From Bacillus sp. ISL-37 (GTDB lineage Bacteria > Bacillota > Bacilli > Bacillales > Cytobacillaceae): DNA of 64,000 bases. This document shows, in pieces, positions 52,193 through 63,785 of this stretch. The stretch spans positions 37,345 through 101,344 of the forward strand of contig NZ_JAGGQL010000006.1 of the NCBI RefSeq assembly GCF_018613315.1, read 5' to 3'. Every line of letters begins with the position of its first letter. Within the stretch, counting starts at the first letter, position 1. A program made the position numbers and the translations under genes. The notes under the pieces were generated by a model that saw only the letters and a program-made list of their open reading frames with translations, was not told the DNA's origin and made no database searches.

Positions 52193-52840
52193 TTACTGTC
52201 CGCGTGATTCCCAGTCTTTTAGGAATGCTTCGATTCCTTTGTCTGTTAGTGGGTGGTTGAACATTTGCTGGATGACTTTGTATGGTACGGTTGCGATGTG
52301 TGCGCCTCTTAGTGCTGCGTCTGTTACGTGCTGTGGATGGCGTATGGACGCGGCGATGATTTCTGTGTCGATTCCGTGGATTGTGAAGATTTCGGCAATC
52401 GTTGAAATCAGGTCGAGTCCGTTATGGCCGATGTCATCCAAGCGGCCCAGGAATGGGGAAACGTATGTAGCTCCTGCTCTGGCTGCAAGTAAAGCCTGGT
52501 TTGCGCTGAAGACCAGTGTTACATTCGTTTTGATTCCCTCTTTTGAGAATACCGAAACGGCCTTCAACCCTTCTGGAGTCATCGGAACTTTGATCGTGAT
52601 GTTTGGAGCAATTGCAGCAAGTTCTTTCCCTTCTTTGATCATGCCTTCTGCATCTAGTGCAATGACTTCCGCGCTAACAGAACCAGGAACTAATTCAGTG
52701 ATTTCTTTCAAGCGATCTTCAAACTTTACATTCTTCTCTTTTGCTACTAGTGAAGGATTCGTTGTAACCCCTGATAAAATTCCCAGTGTATAGGCTTCAC
52801 GAATTTCTTCCATATTCGCAGTATCGATAAAAAACTTCAT
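52193..52840 (-). CDS. fsa: Transaldolase/fructose-6-phosphate aldolase family
   Basis: A 215-residue Schiff-base aldolase. [13 protein letters not shown] at the start, catalytic Lys in ITIKVPMT, and [15 protein letters not shown]. By length and these motifs it belongs to the short TAL/FSA class; B. subtilis annotates the equivalent (ywjH) as transaldolase, so the substrate is not certain. It lies 100 bp after fba with a terminator between. Confidence 0.85.
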   Translation of the reverse strand: MKFFIDTANMEEIREAYTLGILSGVTTNPSLVAKEKNVKFEDRLKEITELVPGSVSAEVIALDAEGMIKEGKELAAIAPNITIKVPMTPEGLKAVSVFSKEGIKTNVTLVFSANQALLAARAGATYVSPFLGRLDDIGHNGLDLISTIAEIFTIHGIDTEIIAASIRHPQHVTDAALRGAHIATVPYKVIQQMFNHPLTDKGIEAFLKDWESRGQ

Positions 52841-52887
52841 TTGTAAACGCCTCCAGTCGACAAAATTTTCAGTCTGATATAAATGGA

Positions 52888-52916
52888 CAAAAACCGCCTT
52901 ATTGTAAGGCGGTTTT
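52888..52916 (-). terminator. Intrinsic terminator between fba and fsa
   Basis: A 12-bp perfect stem AAAACCGCCTTA/TAAGGCGGTTTT (52890-52916), 3-nt loop, followed on the minus strand by TTTTTGTCC. It would limit fba read-through into fsa. Confidence 0.88.
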
Positions 52917-52940
52917 AATTATAACAAAATTTTAATGCTA

Positions 52941-53798
52941 TTACGCTTTATTAGAAGAACCGAATTCGCGCATTTTGCCGATTACAGTTTCCTTAATCGC
53001 GTCGCGAGCTGGTCCTAGGTATTTACGTGGATCATATTCTTCAGGCTTTGCAGCAAGAGTTTCACGAACTGCTTTAGCAGAAGCGATTTGGTTTTCAGTG
53101 TTAACGTTGATTTTAGCAGTTCCAAAAGAGATGGATTTCTGGATATCTTTAGTTGGGATTCCAGTTCCGCCGTGCAATACTAATGGTACGCCAGCAGTCT
53201 TGTTGATTTCTTCCATTTCCTTGAAACCAAGGTTTGGTTCGCCTTTGTAAGGGCCGTGTACAGAACCAAGTGCAGGAGCCAAGCAGTCGATGCCAGTGCG
53301 CTGAACAAGTTCTTCACACTCTTTAGGGTCAGCATAGATAACGCCATCAGCAACAACGTCATCTTCCTGTCCGCCAACTACTCCCAATTCAGCTTCAACA
53401 GAAACACCTTTTGAATGAGCGTATTCTACCACTTTTGAAGTGATTTCAACGTTCTCTTCGAAAGGACCGTGTGAAGCATCGATCATAACAGATGTGAAAC
53501 CTGCATCGATTGCTTCTTTACACTTATCGAAGCTCGAACCATGGTCTAAGTGAATTGCGACAGGAACTGTTGTTTTGTAGTCCTCCATCAATCCTTCTAC
53601 CATTTTTACTACTGTTTTGAAGCCGCCCATGTAACGTGCAGCGCCTTCGGAAACACCAAGGATAACTGGCGATTTTTCAGCTTCTGCAGCCTGAAGGATC
53701 GCTTGAGTAAATTCAAGGTTATTTAAGTTAAATTGCCCAACAGCGTAGCCTTCCGCATTGGCTTTTTTCAGCATTTCAGTCATTGAAACTAAAGGCAT
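52941..53798 (-). CDS. fbaA: Fructose-bisphosphate aldolase, class II
   Basis: The zinc-dependent glycolytic/gluconeogenic aldolase, 285 residues. The ATG at 53798 (MPLVSMTEM) follows AAGGAGG. Metal ligands lie in HLDHGSS and in the LHGGTGIP motif; [17 protein letters not shown] is a family segment. Conserved in order with fsa and spo0F. Confidence 0.96.
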   Translation of the reverse strand: MPLVSMTEMLKKANAEGYAVGQFNLNNLEFTQAILQAAEAEKSPVILGVSEGAARYMGGFKTVVKMVEGLMEDYKTTVPVAIHLDHGSSFDKCKEAIDAGFTSVMIDASHGPFEENVEITSKVVEYAHSKGVSVEAELGVVGGQEDDVVADGVIYADPKECEELVQRTGIDCLAPALGSVHGPYKGEPNLGFKEMEEINKTAGVPLVLHGGTGIPTKDIQKSISFGTAKINVNTENQIASAKAVRETLAAKPEEYDPRKYLGPARDAIKETVIGKMREFGSSNKA

Positions 53799-54054
53799 AT
53801 TTTTTCCTCCTTCGTTATGATCAATTTTCATTTTGACAATGCTACCATTTTAAAGGTTTTCCTTCTCTGCTTTTGATTATGTACCCGAGATGGCATTCAT
53901 CAAAACGAATGATCCTGTGGAATTCATAAGTATCATACCAAAAGAAAATCAGAATTACCATTGTTCAAGCCTTGTTTTTAAAAGTGTCATAAAAATGCTA
54001 TAAAGCAAGCGTTACCAATAATTTCACTAGTCTGCAAACTCGGCTTTTGCCTGC

Positions 54055-54097
54055 TTTTTAAAAGGAAATGCCCTCCGAAAATTCGAGAGGACATTTC
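54055..54097 (-). terminator. Displaced terminator of spo0F
   Basis: An imperfect stem GAAATGCCCTCCGA/TCGAGAGGACATTTC (54065-54097) is followed on the minus strand by CCTTTTAAAAAGC. It lies about 210 bp after the spo0F stop, with a MITE-like element between. The 257 bp between here and fba show no gene. Confidence 0.6.
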
Positions 54098-54110
54098 TAT
54101 GTAATCTGTT

Positions 54111-54312
54111 TTTAATTAGGCTGTTTTCGTACCGATTGTTGTTAAAATCTTAAAGCCGATTTTAACGTAATATATACCCATTTTGCAGGTCGGTATGAAG
54201 TTTGCATGCTCTTTTCTCATATGAAGTGTCAACTTTACGAAGGACTATAGGTAATTCAATCCAATTTTGTATTCAATAGCAACAATGTTTGAGAAAAGAG
54301 CCTTTAATTAAG
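54111..54312. mobile_element. MITE-like element, copy 2 (directly after the spo0F stop)
   Basis: Left end GGCTGTTTTCGTACCGATTG, right end on the minus strand GGCTCTTTTCTC, with about 25 bp of imperfect terminal inverted similarity (GGCT-TTTTC, ATTGTTG). TTTAATTA flanks both ends (54111-54118 and 54303-54310), a possible target duplication or part of the inverted repeat. No coding potential. The right end overlaps the spo0F TAA. Confidence 0.6.
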
Positions 54313-54676
54313 AAACGGTTTGCGAGTATTTTTTTACTGCTGCGCGGATGTCATCAATATCAAATGGTTTAGCGAAGTGGGTCAGCGCACCCAGATCCAT
54401 GGCTTCCTGAATCATATCAAGCTCGCCGTAAGCGGTCATGATGATGACGCGGATATCAGGATCGAGCACTTTCATTCTTTTTAAAATTTCAATTCCATCC
54501 ATACCAGGGATCTTCATATCCAAAAGAACTAGATCTGGTGGATGCTTTTTAACGATATCCAGGGCCTGGACGCCATTTGCAGCTTGATACGTTTGATAAC
54601 CTTCTTTTTGCAGCACTTCATTAAGTAGAATTCTGATGCCAAACTGGTCGTCTACAATTAGTATTTTTTCTTTCAT
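54308..54676 (-). CDS. spo0F: Sporulation phosphorelay response regulator Spo0F
   Basis: A single-domain receiver that passes phosphate from KinA-E to Spo0B. 122 residues: acidic pocket DD at 9-10, phospho-Asp53 in [11 protein letters not shown], Thr in IMTAYGE, and Lys in HFAKPF. No output domain. Promoter region with SigmaH and 0A-box elements upstream; divergent from ywjG. Confidence 0.96.
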   Translation of the reverse strand: MKEKILIVDDQFGIRILLNEVLQKEGYQTYQAANGVQALDIVKKHPPDLVLLDMKIPGMDGIEILKRMKVLDPDIRVIIMTAYGELDMIQEAMDLGALTHFAKPFDIDDIRAAVKKYSQTVS

Positions 54677-54757
54677 GCCGCCTCTTCCCCCTAATAAATG
54701 TAGTATATTGTTAAATGTGTTTATCCAGGAAATGGTTTCGTCTTATCCCCATTTACA

Positions 54758-54812
54758 CAATTCGTTAAAAAGCTTGAAATTCCTCCCATATTTTCAAACT
54801 TATTTTTCGACA
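54758..54812 (-). promoter_or_regulatory. SigmaH promoter and 0A box of spo0F
   Basis: On the minus strand GGAGGAATT (54786-54778), 11 bp, AACGAATTG (54766-54758), matching the SigmaH consensus RNAGGAWWW/RNNGAATWW. A TGTCGAA 0A box lies upstream at 54812-54806. This mirrors the known SigmaH/Spo0A control of spo0F in B. subtilis. Confidence 0.78.
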
Positions 54813-54875
54813 GATGCTTTTTCATTTCCATTGTAGTACTTTATAATCAGTATTGGCAAAAACGGAGGTGCTGTT

Positions 54876-55397
54876 ATGTTAAAAATGTTTTCGACACAGC
54901 TGACAGGTTTGTTCAACAGACTTCAGGAAAAAGAAGAATTTTCGATAGAGGACGGAGCGCGGCTGCTTGCACAGGCTGCAGCTGGCGAGGGAACTGTTTA
55001 TATTTTCGGTACGAAGGAGATGCAGGCTGTAGCCCTTGAAGCGGTTTATGGTGAGGAACCATTGCAATCTGCGGCGATTTTCACAGAGGACGTCGAGCTT
55101 GAGGCCGCTGACCGAGTTCTGGTTGTAAGCCGTTATTCAGATGACGAAGAGGCTGTCGGAGCAGCGCGTGATTTGCAGGAAAAAGGGATTCCATTCGTGG
55201 CTATCTCTACAGTCCGCGGTGAAAATGAAGCCGCAGGCCTGAATACTCTGGCTGACGTACACATCGATTTAAGATTGAAAAAAGGACTTCTGCCTGATGA
55301 AATGGGCAACAGAGTCGGCTATCCTACTTCCATCGTCGCATTATACCTTTACTTCGGCTTGAAATTCACAATTGAGGAAATTTTAGAGGAGTATTAA
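54876..55397 (+). CDS. ywjG: DUF2529 family protein YwjG
   Basis: A 173-residue protein on the plus strand between spo0F and pyrG, the conserved ywjG place. ACGGAGG lies before the ATG. It is a Rossmann-like alpha/beta protein (GEGTVYIFGTKEMQAVALEA, RVLVVSRYSDDEEAVGAARDL) with resemblance to SIS-type domains. Function unknown. Convergent with pyrG. Confidence 0.82.
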   Translation: MLKMFSTQLTGLFNRLQEKEEFSIEDGARLLAQAAAGEGTVYIFGTKEMQAVALEAVYGEEPLQSAAIFTEDVELEAADRVLVVSRYSDDEEAVGAARDLQEKGIPFVAISTVRGENEAAGLNTLADVHIDLRLKKGLLPDEMGNRVGYPTSIVALYLYFGLKFTIEEILEEY

Positions 55398-55443
55398 ACT
55401 GAGGGTTTTGACCCAACTGGCTCTATTAAAAAATCCATATAAA

Positions 55444-55480
55444 CGCAAAAAAGCCGATGATTTTTCACCGGCTTTTTGCT
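55444..55480. terminator. Bidirectional terminator between ywjG and pyrG
   Basis: AAAAAGCCG/CGGCTTTTT (55447-55477) with extra TG/CA pairing and GC ends. T-runs follow on both strands. Confidence 0.9.
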
Positions 55481-55493
55481 AATTTCCCGCCTA

Positions 55494-57140
<1,647 letters not shown>

Positions 57141-57235
57141 TTAATTGATTTATAAATAAAATTTTTAACTAATTCATCGATCTGCATTACATCATGCAAA
57201 CCTATTTCGCCGGGAGTTTTCAGCTTTCTGGACAA

Positions 57236-57278
57236 AATAAAAAAAAACGCCCCGCATACAGAGTATGGGGAGCGTTTT
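57236..57278 (-). terminator. pyrG leader attenuator (also end of rpoE transcripts)
   Basis: AAAACGCCCCGCATAC/GTATGGGGAGCGTTTT (57244-57278) is a long stem with one mismatch, followed on the minus strand by nine T. It lies between the pyrG promoter and pyrG. The 5' arm in the RNA has a pyrimidine run (CUCCCC) that could pair with extra G residues added at the 5' end. Confidence 0.85.
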
Positions 57279-57309
57279 GTAGCTGTTTTACATAATCGTC
57301 CTTTTTTAA

Positions 57310-57352
57310 GGAGCCCAAAAAGTATTCTACAGCCGGTCCTGGTAAAAGTCAA
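57310..57352 (-). promoter_or_regulatory. pyrG promoter with GGGCTCC start (CTP-sensing)
   Basis: On the minus strand TTGACT (57352-57347), 17 bp, TAGAAT (57329-57324), then 7 nt to GGGCTCC (57316-57310). The initial GGGC is the B. subtilis-type signal for reiterative G addition when CTP is low, which disrupts the downstream attenuator. Confidence 0.85.
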
Positions 57353-57360
57353 GCTGTTAA

Positions 57361-57933
57361 TTACAGTTCTTCGTCCTCGTCAGCATCTTCGTCTTCGAGT
57401 GGAAGATCTTCTTCTTCGTCTTCTAATAACTCATCTTCGTCCTCGAAGTCATCAGTGTCTTCAAGATCCTCATCGAAGTCTTCATCATCATCATCATCGT
57501 CATCGTCGAGAGCATCATCGTCGTCATCTTCATCAAATTCATCGATGTCATCATCGAAGTCAAGATCTTCCTCATCGATTTCATCGAATCCGTCAAGATC
57601 GAGGTCATCCTCATCGACAGCCTTCTTGCCTTTCTTCTTCTTAGGCTTGACCGTCGTGACATTATCTTCTTCGATTTGGTCAACAGGATACCAAACGCGC
57701 AGTCCCCAGCGGCTTTCACTCTGGGACATGAAACGTCCATCTATGTTTATATCTGTATAGAATTGAACCATTTTTTCGGTTACTACAGCCTCGTCCAATT
57801 TAAGAGTCTTCTTGATTTCAGCCATCAGCTCTTGGAACGTGATCGCTTGCTTCTTTTCTTTTAAAATTTCATAGGCAACTTCAATCAGTGACATTTCTTG
57901 AAGCTCTTCTTTTGAGTAATGTTTTAAACTCAA
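57361..57933 (-). CDS. rpoE: RNA polymerase subunit delta
   Basis: Binds RNA polymerase and raises transcription specificity and recycling in Gram-positives. The TTG at 57933 is favoured (8 nt from AAAGGAAG); a GTG three codons earlier abuts it. 190 residues: HARE-HTH-type N-domain (1-90; FYTDINIDGRFM, WGLRVWYP), a basic KPKKKKGKK linker, then an Asp/Glu-only tail of about 80 residues. Confidence 0.92.
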   Translation of the reverse strand: MSLKHYSKEELQEMSLIEVAYEILKEKKQAITFQELMAEIKKTLKLDEAVVTEKMVQFYTDINIDGRFMSQSESRWGLRVWYPVDQIEEDNVTTVKPKKKKGKKAVDEDDLDLDGFDEIDEEDLDFDDDIDEFDEDDDDDALDDDDDDDDEDFDEDLEDTDDFEDEDELLEDEEEDLPLEDEDADEDEEL

Positions 57934-58065
57934 TTTTCGCACTTCCTTTCTCTATTCCAGGCCTTACCCGGCCTTGCGTCCGAAAACAAGGAAAATATCC
58001 CAGAATGCATATTCTACATTATAAACAAATTCTAAACCTTTATGCCAGTTTTATCTGTGCTTTTC

Positions 58066-58266
58066 TCACCTTTTTTCACTTTCATTATCCGCTTTCCTGC
58101 TGCCAGTCCTTTTTCTCTTTTTAAGCTGGGAAAAAGCCAGGAAAAAGAAAACAATTGAAAGAATGAAAAAAGATATTGCCCCAAGCTGACGCTGGTAAAG
58201 ATAATACATGGCTGCAACTGCCATAACAGCCCCTGCCGTTAATAACACCGATCTCACAAATTTCAC
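58066..58266 (-). CDS. Small two-helix membrane protein
   Basis: 66 residues, GTG at 58266 (an in-frame GTG at 58257 is better spaced from AGGA). Two hydrophobic helices (about 5-24 and 29-46) and a basic, charged tail (KKRKRTGSRKADNESEKR). No family recognised. Located between rpoE and icmF, same strand, with its own ribosome-binding-like AGGA. Real but uncharacterised, or possibly spurious. Confidence 0.5.
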   Translation of the reverse strand: MKFVRSVLLTAGAVMAVAAMYYLYQRQLGAISFFILSIVFFFLAFSQLKKRKRTGSRKADNESEKR

Positions 58267-58449
58267 ATCCTGAAGTAGGTCGTATGTATTAGCTGATATC
58301 TAGATTATATAAGATTATTTGGTAAAAGATATGAAAAATTCTTTAAAAGTTGTTTTTTGAACCAAATGTCATCTTATATTCGTGCTCTCTCCATAGAAGC
58401 CTGAGCTATTAATGATTATTAATAGGCTAATGCTAGTTTACGAAAAGAG

Positions 58450-58497
58450 CATAACAAAATGCAAGATGGCTTATAGTTTTCCTACAAGCCACCTTGC
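58450..58497 (-). terminator. Intrinsic terminator of icmF
   Basis: GCAAGATGGCTTATAG/CTACAAGCCACCTTGC (58461-58497) with few mismatches, followed on the minus strand by ATTTTGTT. It lies 100 nt after icmF. The surrounding spacer (58267-58602) has no gene; a partial MITE-like end TTTACGAAAAGAGC lies at 58438-58450. Confidence 0.72.
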
Positions 58498-58602
58498 CTA
58501 ATCTAGATCCATAGCAAAAAGCTCTAATGCCACGTCCTACCTTTATACACCATCGCTTTTGTTTTTAAACTATGCTTGCTTCTTTTTTGAAAAATCAGTA
58601 CC

Positions 58603-61600
58603 CTACATATTCCTGCGGAACTGGCCGCCAACTTCGTATAGTGCCCTTGTGATTTGTCCGAGGCTTGCGTATTTTACCGTCTCCATCAATTCAGCGAAGA
58701 TGTTGCCGCCGCTGACTGCTGTCTCTTTCAGTCGGTCGAGGGCTTCTTCGGATTGATCCTTGTTTTTGCCTTTGAAGGATTCAAGGTTACGGATTTGGGT
58801 TTCTTTTTCTTCCTTCGTCGCACGTGCAAGCTCCATCTTGTCGATTTCTTCCTCGGACGGAGGATTTGGATTCAGGTATGTGTTCACACCGATGATCGGC
58901 AGCTCTCCTGAATGCTTCTTCATTTCGTAGTACATCGACTCATCCTGGATTTTCCCGCGCTGGTACTGTGTTTCCATTGCACCAAGAACACCGCCGCGGT
59001 CATTGATCCGTTCAAATTCCTGAAGGACTGCTTCTTCTACTAAATCTGTCAGTTCTTCAATGATGAATGCGCCCTGGAGCGGATTTTCGTTTTTCGTCAA
59101 TCCATGCTCCTTCGTGATGATCATCTGGATGGCCATCGCGCGGCGAACAGATTCTTCCGTCGGCGTTGTGATCGCTTCGTCATAAGCATTTGTATGAAGC
59201 GAGTTGCAGTTATCATGCAATGCCATCAAAGCCTGAAGCGTCGTACGGATGTCGTTGAAGTCGATTTCCTGCGCGTGCAGTGAACGGCCAGATGTCTGGA
59301 TATGATACTTCAGCTTCTGGCTTCGCTCATTTGCGCCGTACTTGTTCTTCATGACAGTCGCCCAGATGCGGCGGGCAACTCGGCCGATCACGGAATACTC
59401 AGGATCAAGGCCGTTTGAGAAGAAGAAGCTCAGGTTTGGCGCAAAATCATCGATGTTCATGCCTCTGCTCAAATAGTATTCAACATACGTGAAGCCATTT
59501 GAAAGCGTGAAGGCCAGCTGGGATATCGGGTTCGCTCCTGCCTCGGCAATATGATAGCCGGAAATCGAAACAGAATAATAGTTTCGAACCTTCTCGTCGA
59601 TAAAATATTGCTGGATATCGCCCATCATTCTTAGCGCGAATTCAGTAGAGAAAATACAAGTATTCTGTCCCTGGTCTTCTTTTAAGATATCTGCCTGGAC
59701 AGTTCCGCGTACTGTCTGTAGTGTCATTTCCTTAACTTGTGCAAATTCTTCTTCATTCAGTTTGCGGCCAAGCTCTTGTTCTTTCTTTTCTACCTGCTGT
59801 TCAACTGCCGTGTTCATGAACATTGCCAGGATGATCGGTGCCGGTCCGTTGATTGTCATTGACACAGATGTTGATGGATGGCAAAGGTCGAAGCCTGCAT
59901 ACAGCTTTTTCATGTCATCAAGCGAACAAACGCTGACGCCGCTCTCGCCGACTTTACCGTAAATATCTGGACGGTAATCAGGGTCCTCACCGTATAATGT
60001 AACGGAGTCAAAAGCCGTGCTCAAACGCTTTGCAGTGTCGTCTTTGGACAAGTAATGGAAGCGGCGGTTCGTTCGTTCCGGTGTCCCTTCACCAGCAAAC
60101 TGGCGCTTTGGATCCTCACCTTCGCGCTTGAACGGGAAAACGCCCGCTGTATACGGGAAACTTCCTGGTACGTTCTCAAGGTATACCCAGCGCAAAATCT
60201 CGCCGTAATCCTTGTACTTTGGCAATGCCACTTTAGGGATGCTCAAACCTGAAAGACTCTTCGTTCTTAGCTCAGTGACAATTTCCTTATCGCGGATTTT
60301 CGTCACGAACTGGTCTGCACTGTACTTTTTCTTCAATGCTTCCCAGTTTTCGATGATATGTTTCGATTCTGGCGTCAGCTTCTTCTCTACTTCTTCCTTC
60401 AGCACCTGAAGAGAAGATAGCACTTCGCTGTTTGCTTCACGTTCTTTAACCACCTCGATTGTTCCTTCCAACTGGAACAATCTGCGCGCGAGGTCTGCCT
60501 GATCCGCAGCAAGCTTATGGTAGCCGCGGACCGTTTCGGAGATCTCACGCAGGTAATAGCGGCGGTCATTCGGGATGATGACATTCTGTTTTTCAACTAC
60601 TGCATTAGTAGAGAAAGATGTCGTCCAATCCGTCCCTGCTTTTTCATTGATCTTATTGACCAATGCCGCAAATAACGCGTTCGTGCCCGGGTCATTGAAC
60701 TGGCTGGCGATCGTGCCGTAGACAGGCATTTCGTCCAAATCTTTGTCCCAGAACAGGTGGCTGCGCTGATACTGCTTCTGCACCTGGCGCTTTGCATCCT
60801 CAGAGCCTTTGCGTTCGAATTTATTGATGACGATCAGGTCTGCATAATCAATCATGTCGATTTTTTCAAGCTGTGACGGCGCTCCAAATTCGCTCGTCAT
60901 CACATACATCGAAACATCGCACACGTCGGTGATTCCTGCATTGCCCTGTCCAATCCCGCTTGTTTCGACGATGACCAGGTCGAAGCCTGCAGCTTTTACA
61001 ACATCGATCGCATCTTTAATTGCCAGCGACAGTTCGGACCTGGATTGTCTTGTTGCCAGGCTTCGCATAAAAACGCGTGGAGAGAAGATCGCGTTCATGC
61101 GGATACGGTCGCCGAGAAGTGCGCCGCCTGTTTTTTGTTTAGTAGGGTCGACTGATAAAATCGCTACCCGCTTTTCAGGAATCTCATTGATGAATCTTCT
61201 GATCAATTCATCGGTCAATGAGCTTTTTCCCGCTCCGCCTGTACCAGTGATACCTACAACCGGAACGGATTTTGACAACGTCTTTACTTTTTCCATCAGT
61301 GTTTCAACAGCAGCTGCTGTTTCTTTTTCCGAACCGACATGCTGCTCTGCAAGCGTGATTAGCTTAGCAACGGCATTCGGGTCTCCAGCCTCAAGCTTTT
61401 CGATCTCCTCGACGCCTTCTGGAGTTACGGTTGGGAAATCACATTCCTTGATCATCTGCTCGATCATGCCGTTAAGGCCATATTTCCTGCCGTCTTCCGG
61501 TGAAAAAATCCTCGCAATTCCGTATTCATGAAGCTCTTTTATTTCCCGAGGAATGATGACACCACCGCCACCGCCATAAATGCGGATATGGGAAGCGCCT

Positions 61601-61869
61601 TTTTCCTTCAGCAAGTCATACATATACTTAAAATATTCAACGTGCCCGCCCTGATAGGAAGAGATTGCAATTCCCTGTGCATCCTCCTGGATCGCGGCAT
61701 TGACGACCTCCTCAACGGAGCGGTTGTGTCCAAGGTGGATGACCTCGCCACCCATTGCCTGGATAATCCTGCGCATAATATTGATTGAGGCATCATGGCC
61801 GTCAAACAAGCTTGAAGCTGTCACAAAGCGAATATGGTTCTTTGGCTTATATGTTTCCTGCATACTCAT
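58603..61869 (-). CDS. icmF: Fused isobutyryl-CoA mutase IcmF (B12 domain, GTPase chaperone, mutase)
   Basis: Isomerises isobutyryl-CoA and n-butyryl-CoA (in some homologs isovaleryl/pivalyl-CoA) using adenosylcobalamin. 1088 residues in three parts: B12-binding domain (about 10-145, DGHDAS with lower ligand His25 and the GGGGG loop), MeaB-type GTPase that loads and protects cofactor (about 200-420, P-loop GTGGAGKSS at 209-217), and the large mutase domain (about 560-1088). AGGGGGAA precedes the ATG. It overlaps tetR by 4 bp and shares the cluster with an acyl-CoA dehydrogenase, which suggests branched-chain acyl-CoA use. No cobalamin riboswitch seen upstream. Confidence 0.94.
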   Translation of the reverse strand: MSMQETYKPKNHIRFVTASSLFDGHDASINIMRRIIQAMGGEVIHLGHNRSVEEVVNAAIQEDAQGIAISSYQGGHVEYFKYMYDLLKEKGASHIRIYGGGGGVIIPREIKELHEYGIARIFSPEDGRKYGLNGMIEQMIKECDFPTVTPEGVEEIEKLEAGDPNAVAKLITLAEQHVGSEKETAAAVETLMEKVKTLSKSVPVVGITGTGGAGKSSLTDELIRRFINEIPEKRVAILSVDPTKQKTGGALLGDRIRMNAIFSPRVFMRSLATRQSRSELSLAIKDAIDVVKAAGFDLVIVETSGIGQGNAGITDVCDVSMYVMTSEFGAPSQLEKIDMIDYADLIVINKFERKGSEDAKRQVQKQYQRSHLFWDKDLDEMPVYGTIASQFNDPGTNALFAALVNKINEKAGTDWTTSFSTNAVVEKQNVIIPNDRRYYLREISETVRGYHKLAADQADLARRLFQLEGTIEVVKEREANSEVLSSLQVLKEEVEKKLTPESKHIIENWEALKKKYSADQFVTKIRDKEIVTELRTKSLSGLSIPKVALPKYKDYGEILRWVYLENVPGSFPYTAGVFPFKREGEDPKRQFAGEGTPERTNRRFHYLSKDDTAKRLSTAFDSVTLYGEDPDYRPDIYGKVGESGVSVCSLDDMKKLYAGFDLCHPSTSVSMTINGPAPIILAMFMNTAVEQQVEKKEQELGRKLNEEEFAQVKEMTLQTVRGTVQADILKEDQGQNTCIFSTEFALRMMGDIQQYFIDEKVRNYYSVSISGYHIAEAGANPISQLAFTLSNGFTYVEYYLSRGMNIDDFAPNLSFFFSNGLDPEYSVIGRVARRIWATVMKNKYGANERSQKLKYHIQTSGRSLHAQEIDFNDIRTTLQALMALHDNCNSLHTNAYDEAITTPTEESVRRAMAIQMIITKEHGLTKNENPLQGAFIIEELTDLVEEAVLQEFERINDRGGVLGAMETQYQRGKIQDESMYYEMKKHSGELPIIGVNTYLNPNPPSEEEIDKMELARATKEEKETQIRNLESFKGKNKDQSEEALDRLKETAVSGGNIFAELMETVKYASLGQITRALYEVGGQFRRNM

Positions 61870-62519
61870 TTTGTTCCCCCTGTTCCTAATTTCATTTCCG
61901 ACCCCTTGATCCCCTTAAAAAGAAGTTCGGTCTGAAGCTCTGTATACTCTTCGAGTGTATACAGTTTTTGCAGCGCCCAGCGGCGGAATCCCCACATCTG
62001 CCCCTGGACGAAAATATCATGGGCAATGATTTTCACATGTTTTTCATCCAAATCAAGCTCGCCGTTTTCGACGCAGCGCTGGATGACATCCTCAAACATC
62101 CCCACCATTTCAATCTCTTTTTTCAGCACGTAAGGAAGGGCATCCTTTGTCAGCGACTTTACCTCCTGATACATGACGAGCACTTCGTCCTGAAGGTCGT
62201 CCATGACCTTGAAGTAATTCGCAATCCCTACCTTCAGGCTCTCAAGAGTCCCCTGATTGGTATCGAGATTTTCCTGAAGGCGGTCGCGAACCTCGTCATA
62301 AATGCTGTCACAGACAAGATAAAGCACATCTTCCTTCGTGCGGATATATTCATAAAGGGTGCCGATGCTAAAGCCTGAAGCCCGGGCAATCTCTCTGGTC
62401 GTCGTGCGGTGGAAGCCCTTCTGCTTGAAAAGGGTAACGGCCCCTTTAATCATCTGGTCGCGCCTTTTTTTCACAAGTCGCTCATCTTTTACCGACGCCT
62501 GCACTTCTCGCTTTTTCAT
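61866..62519 (-). CDS. TetR/AcrR family regulator (FadR-like)
   Basis: 217 residues with a TetR N-terminal [23 protein letters not shown], then [20 protein letters not shown]. The C-terminal ligand domain is typical of acyl-CoA-type regulators ([23 protein letters not shown]). The ATG at 62519 (9 nt from AAGGCGGG) is preferred over the ATG two codons earlier. It overlaps icmF by 4 bp and follows the acyl-CoA dehydrogenase by 18 bp, so it likely controls this operon in response to an acyl-CoA (inference). Confidence 0.88.
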   Translation of the reverse strand: MKKREVQASVKDERLVKKRRDQMIKGAVTLFKQKGFHRTTTREIARASGFSIGTLYEYIRTKEDVLYLVCDSIYDEVRDRLQENLDTNQGTLESLKVGIANYFKVMDDLQDEVLVMYQEVKSLTKDALPYVLKKEIEMVGMFEDVIQRCVENGELDLDEKHVKIIAHDIFVQGQMWGFRRWALQKLYTLEEYTELQTELLFKGIKGSEMKLGTGGTK

Positions 62520-62537
62520 CAACATCTACCCGCCTTG

Positions 62538-63677
62538 TTATTTCGTCAGTATCCTGGAGATAACAAGACGCTGGATTTCTTGTGTTCCTTCATAGATTTG
62601 CGTGATTTTCGCGTCGCGCATGAAGCGTTCAACCGGATAATCCTTCGTGTATCCGTAGCCGCCGAATACCTGTACAGCTTCAGTTGTGACCTTCATCGCT
62701 GTGTCACCGGCAAACAATTTGGACATCGCAGACTCCTTACCGTATGGAAGACCTTCAGACTCAAGCCATGCCGCCTGGTAGGTTAATAGTCTTGAAGCCT
62801 CAACAGATGTAGCCATATCAGCCAGTTTGAAGCCAATTCCCTGGTTCGCTGCGATTGGCTTACCGAATTGCTGGCGTTCTTTCGCGTAATCGACAGCTGC
62901 ATCAAGAGCACCCTGTGCGATTCCGACAGCCTGTGCCGCGATTCCATTACGGCCGCCATCAAGTGTCATCATTGCGATTTTGAATCCTTCGCCCACTTCA
63001 CCTAGGATGTTTTCCTTTGGCACGCGGCAATCTTCAAAAATGATTTCCGTTGTAGGAGATGAACGGATGCCGAGCTTTTTCTCCTTCTTGCCGACAGAGA
63101 ATCCAGGGAAGTCGCTTTCGACGATGAATGCAGTCGTTCCCTTGTGCTTGCTTTCTGGATCAGTCAATGCGAACACAACATAGATATCCGCTACACCGCC
63201 ATTTGTGATGAAGATTTTAGAACCATTCAATACATAATGGTCTCCGTCTTCTTTGGCAGTCGTTCTCATCGCACCCGCATCCGAACCGCTTCCTGGCTCA
63301 GTCAGGCCGTATGCGCCGATGCTTTTGCCTTCAGCCATTGGTCGCAAGTATTTTTGCTTTTGCTCTTCATTTCCGAACTTGTAGATCGGCCAGCCAGCAA
63401 GTGATGTATGTGCCGACAGCATGACACCAGTGGACGCACAAACACGGGATAATTCCTCAACCGCGATGCAGTATGCAAGATAGTCGGAGCCAATTCCGCC
63501 GTACTCTTCCGGCCATGGAATACCAGTCAGGCCAAGTTCAGCCATCTTGTCAAAAATCTCTCGGTCAAAGCGTTCCTCTTCATCACGCTCTGCAGCTGTT
63601 GGAGCCACTTCATTCCTCGCAAAATCACGGACCATTTTTCGAATCATTTCATGTTCTTCGGATAATCGAAAATTCAT
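62538..63677 (-). CDS. Acyl-CoA dehydrogenase (short/branched-chain type)
   Basis: An FAD enzyme that oxidises acyl-CoA at alpha-beta. 379 residues, GGAGG before the ATG. Family signatures: [18 protein letters not shown] (FAD/substrate), [38 protein letters not shown], and the catalytic Glu in [11 protein letters not shown]. The position next to icmF/tetR and the AcdA/MmgC-like pattern suggest short or branched acyl-CoA substrates; the exact chain length is not readable. Confidence 0.9.
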   Translation of the reverse strand: MNFRLSEEHEMIRKMVRDFARNEVAPTAAERDEEERFDREIFDKMAELGLTGIPWPEEYGGIGSDYLAYCIAVEELSRVCASTGVMLSAHTSLAGWPIYKFGNEEQKQKYLRPMAEGKSIGAYGLTEPGSGSDAGAMRTTAKEDGDHYVLNGSKIFITNGGVADIYVVFALTDPESKHKGTTAFIVESDFPGFSVGKKEKKLGIRSSPTTEIIFEDCRVPKENILGEVGEGFKIAMMTLDGGRNGIAAQAVGIAQGALDAAVDYAKERQQFGKPIAANQGIGFKLADMATSVEASRLLTYQAAWLESEGLPYGKESAMSKLFAGDTAMKVTTEAVQVFGGYGYTKDYPVERFMRDAKITQIYEGTQEIQRLVISRILTK

Positions 63678-63785
63678 TTTTGTTTCCTCCGTTACTGTTT
63701 AATTGGATTATTTAGTTTGAAGTTACATCCATCTTGTGTGTAGATTGATGATTGGTTTTAAAACCTGGAAACAGATAGTTTTATT

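Noticed and set aside
57399..57760. Ser/His/Arg-rich frames opposite rpoE
   Set aside because: Antisense to the Asp/Glu tail of RpoE, and pure low complexity.
58438..58452. Fourth MITE end after icmF
   Set aside because: Only one end (TTTACGAAAAGAGC) is visible and no partner end is found, so it may be chance.
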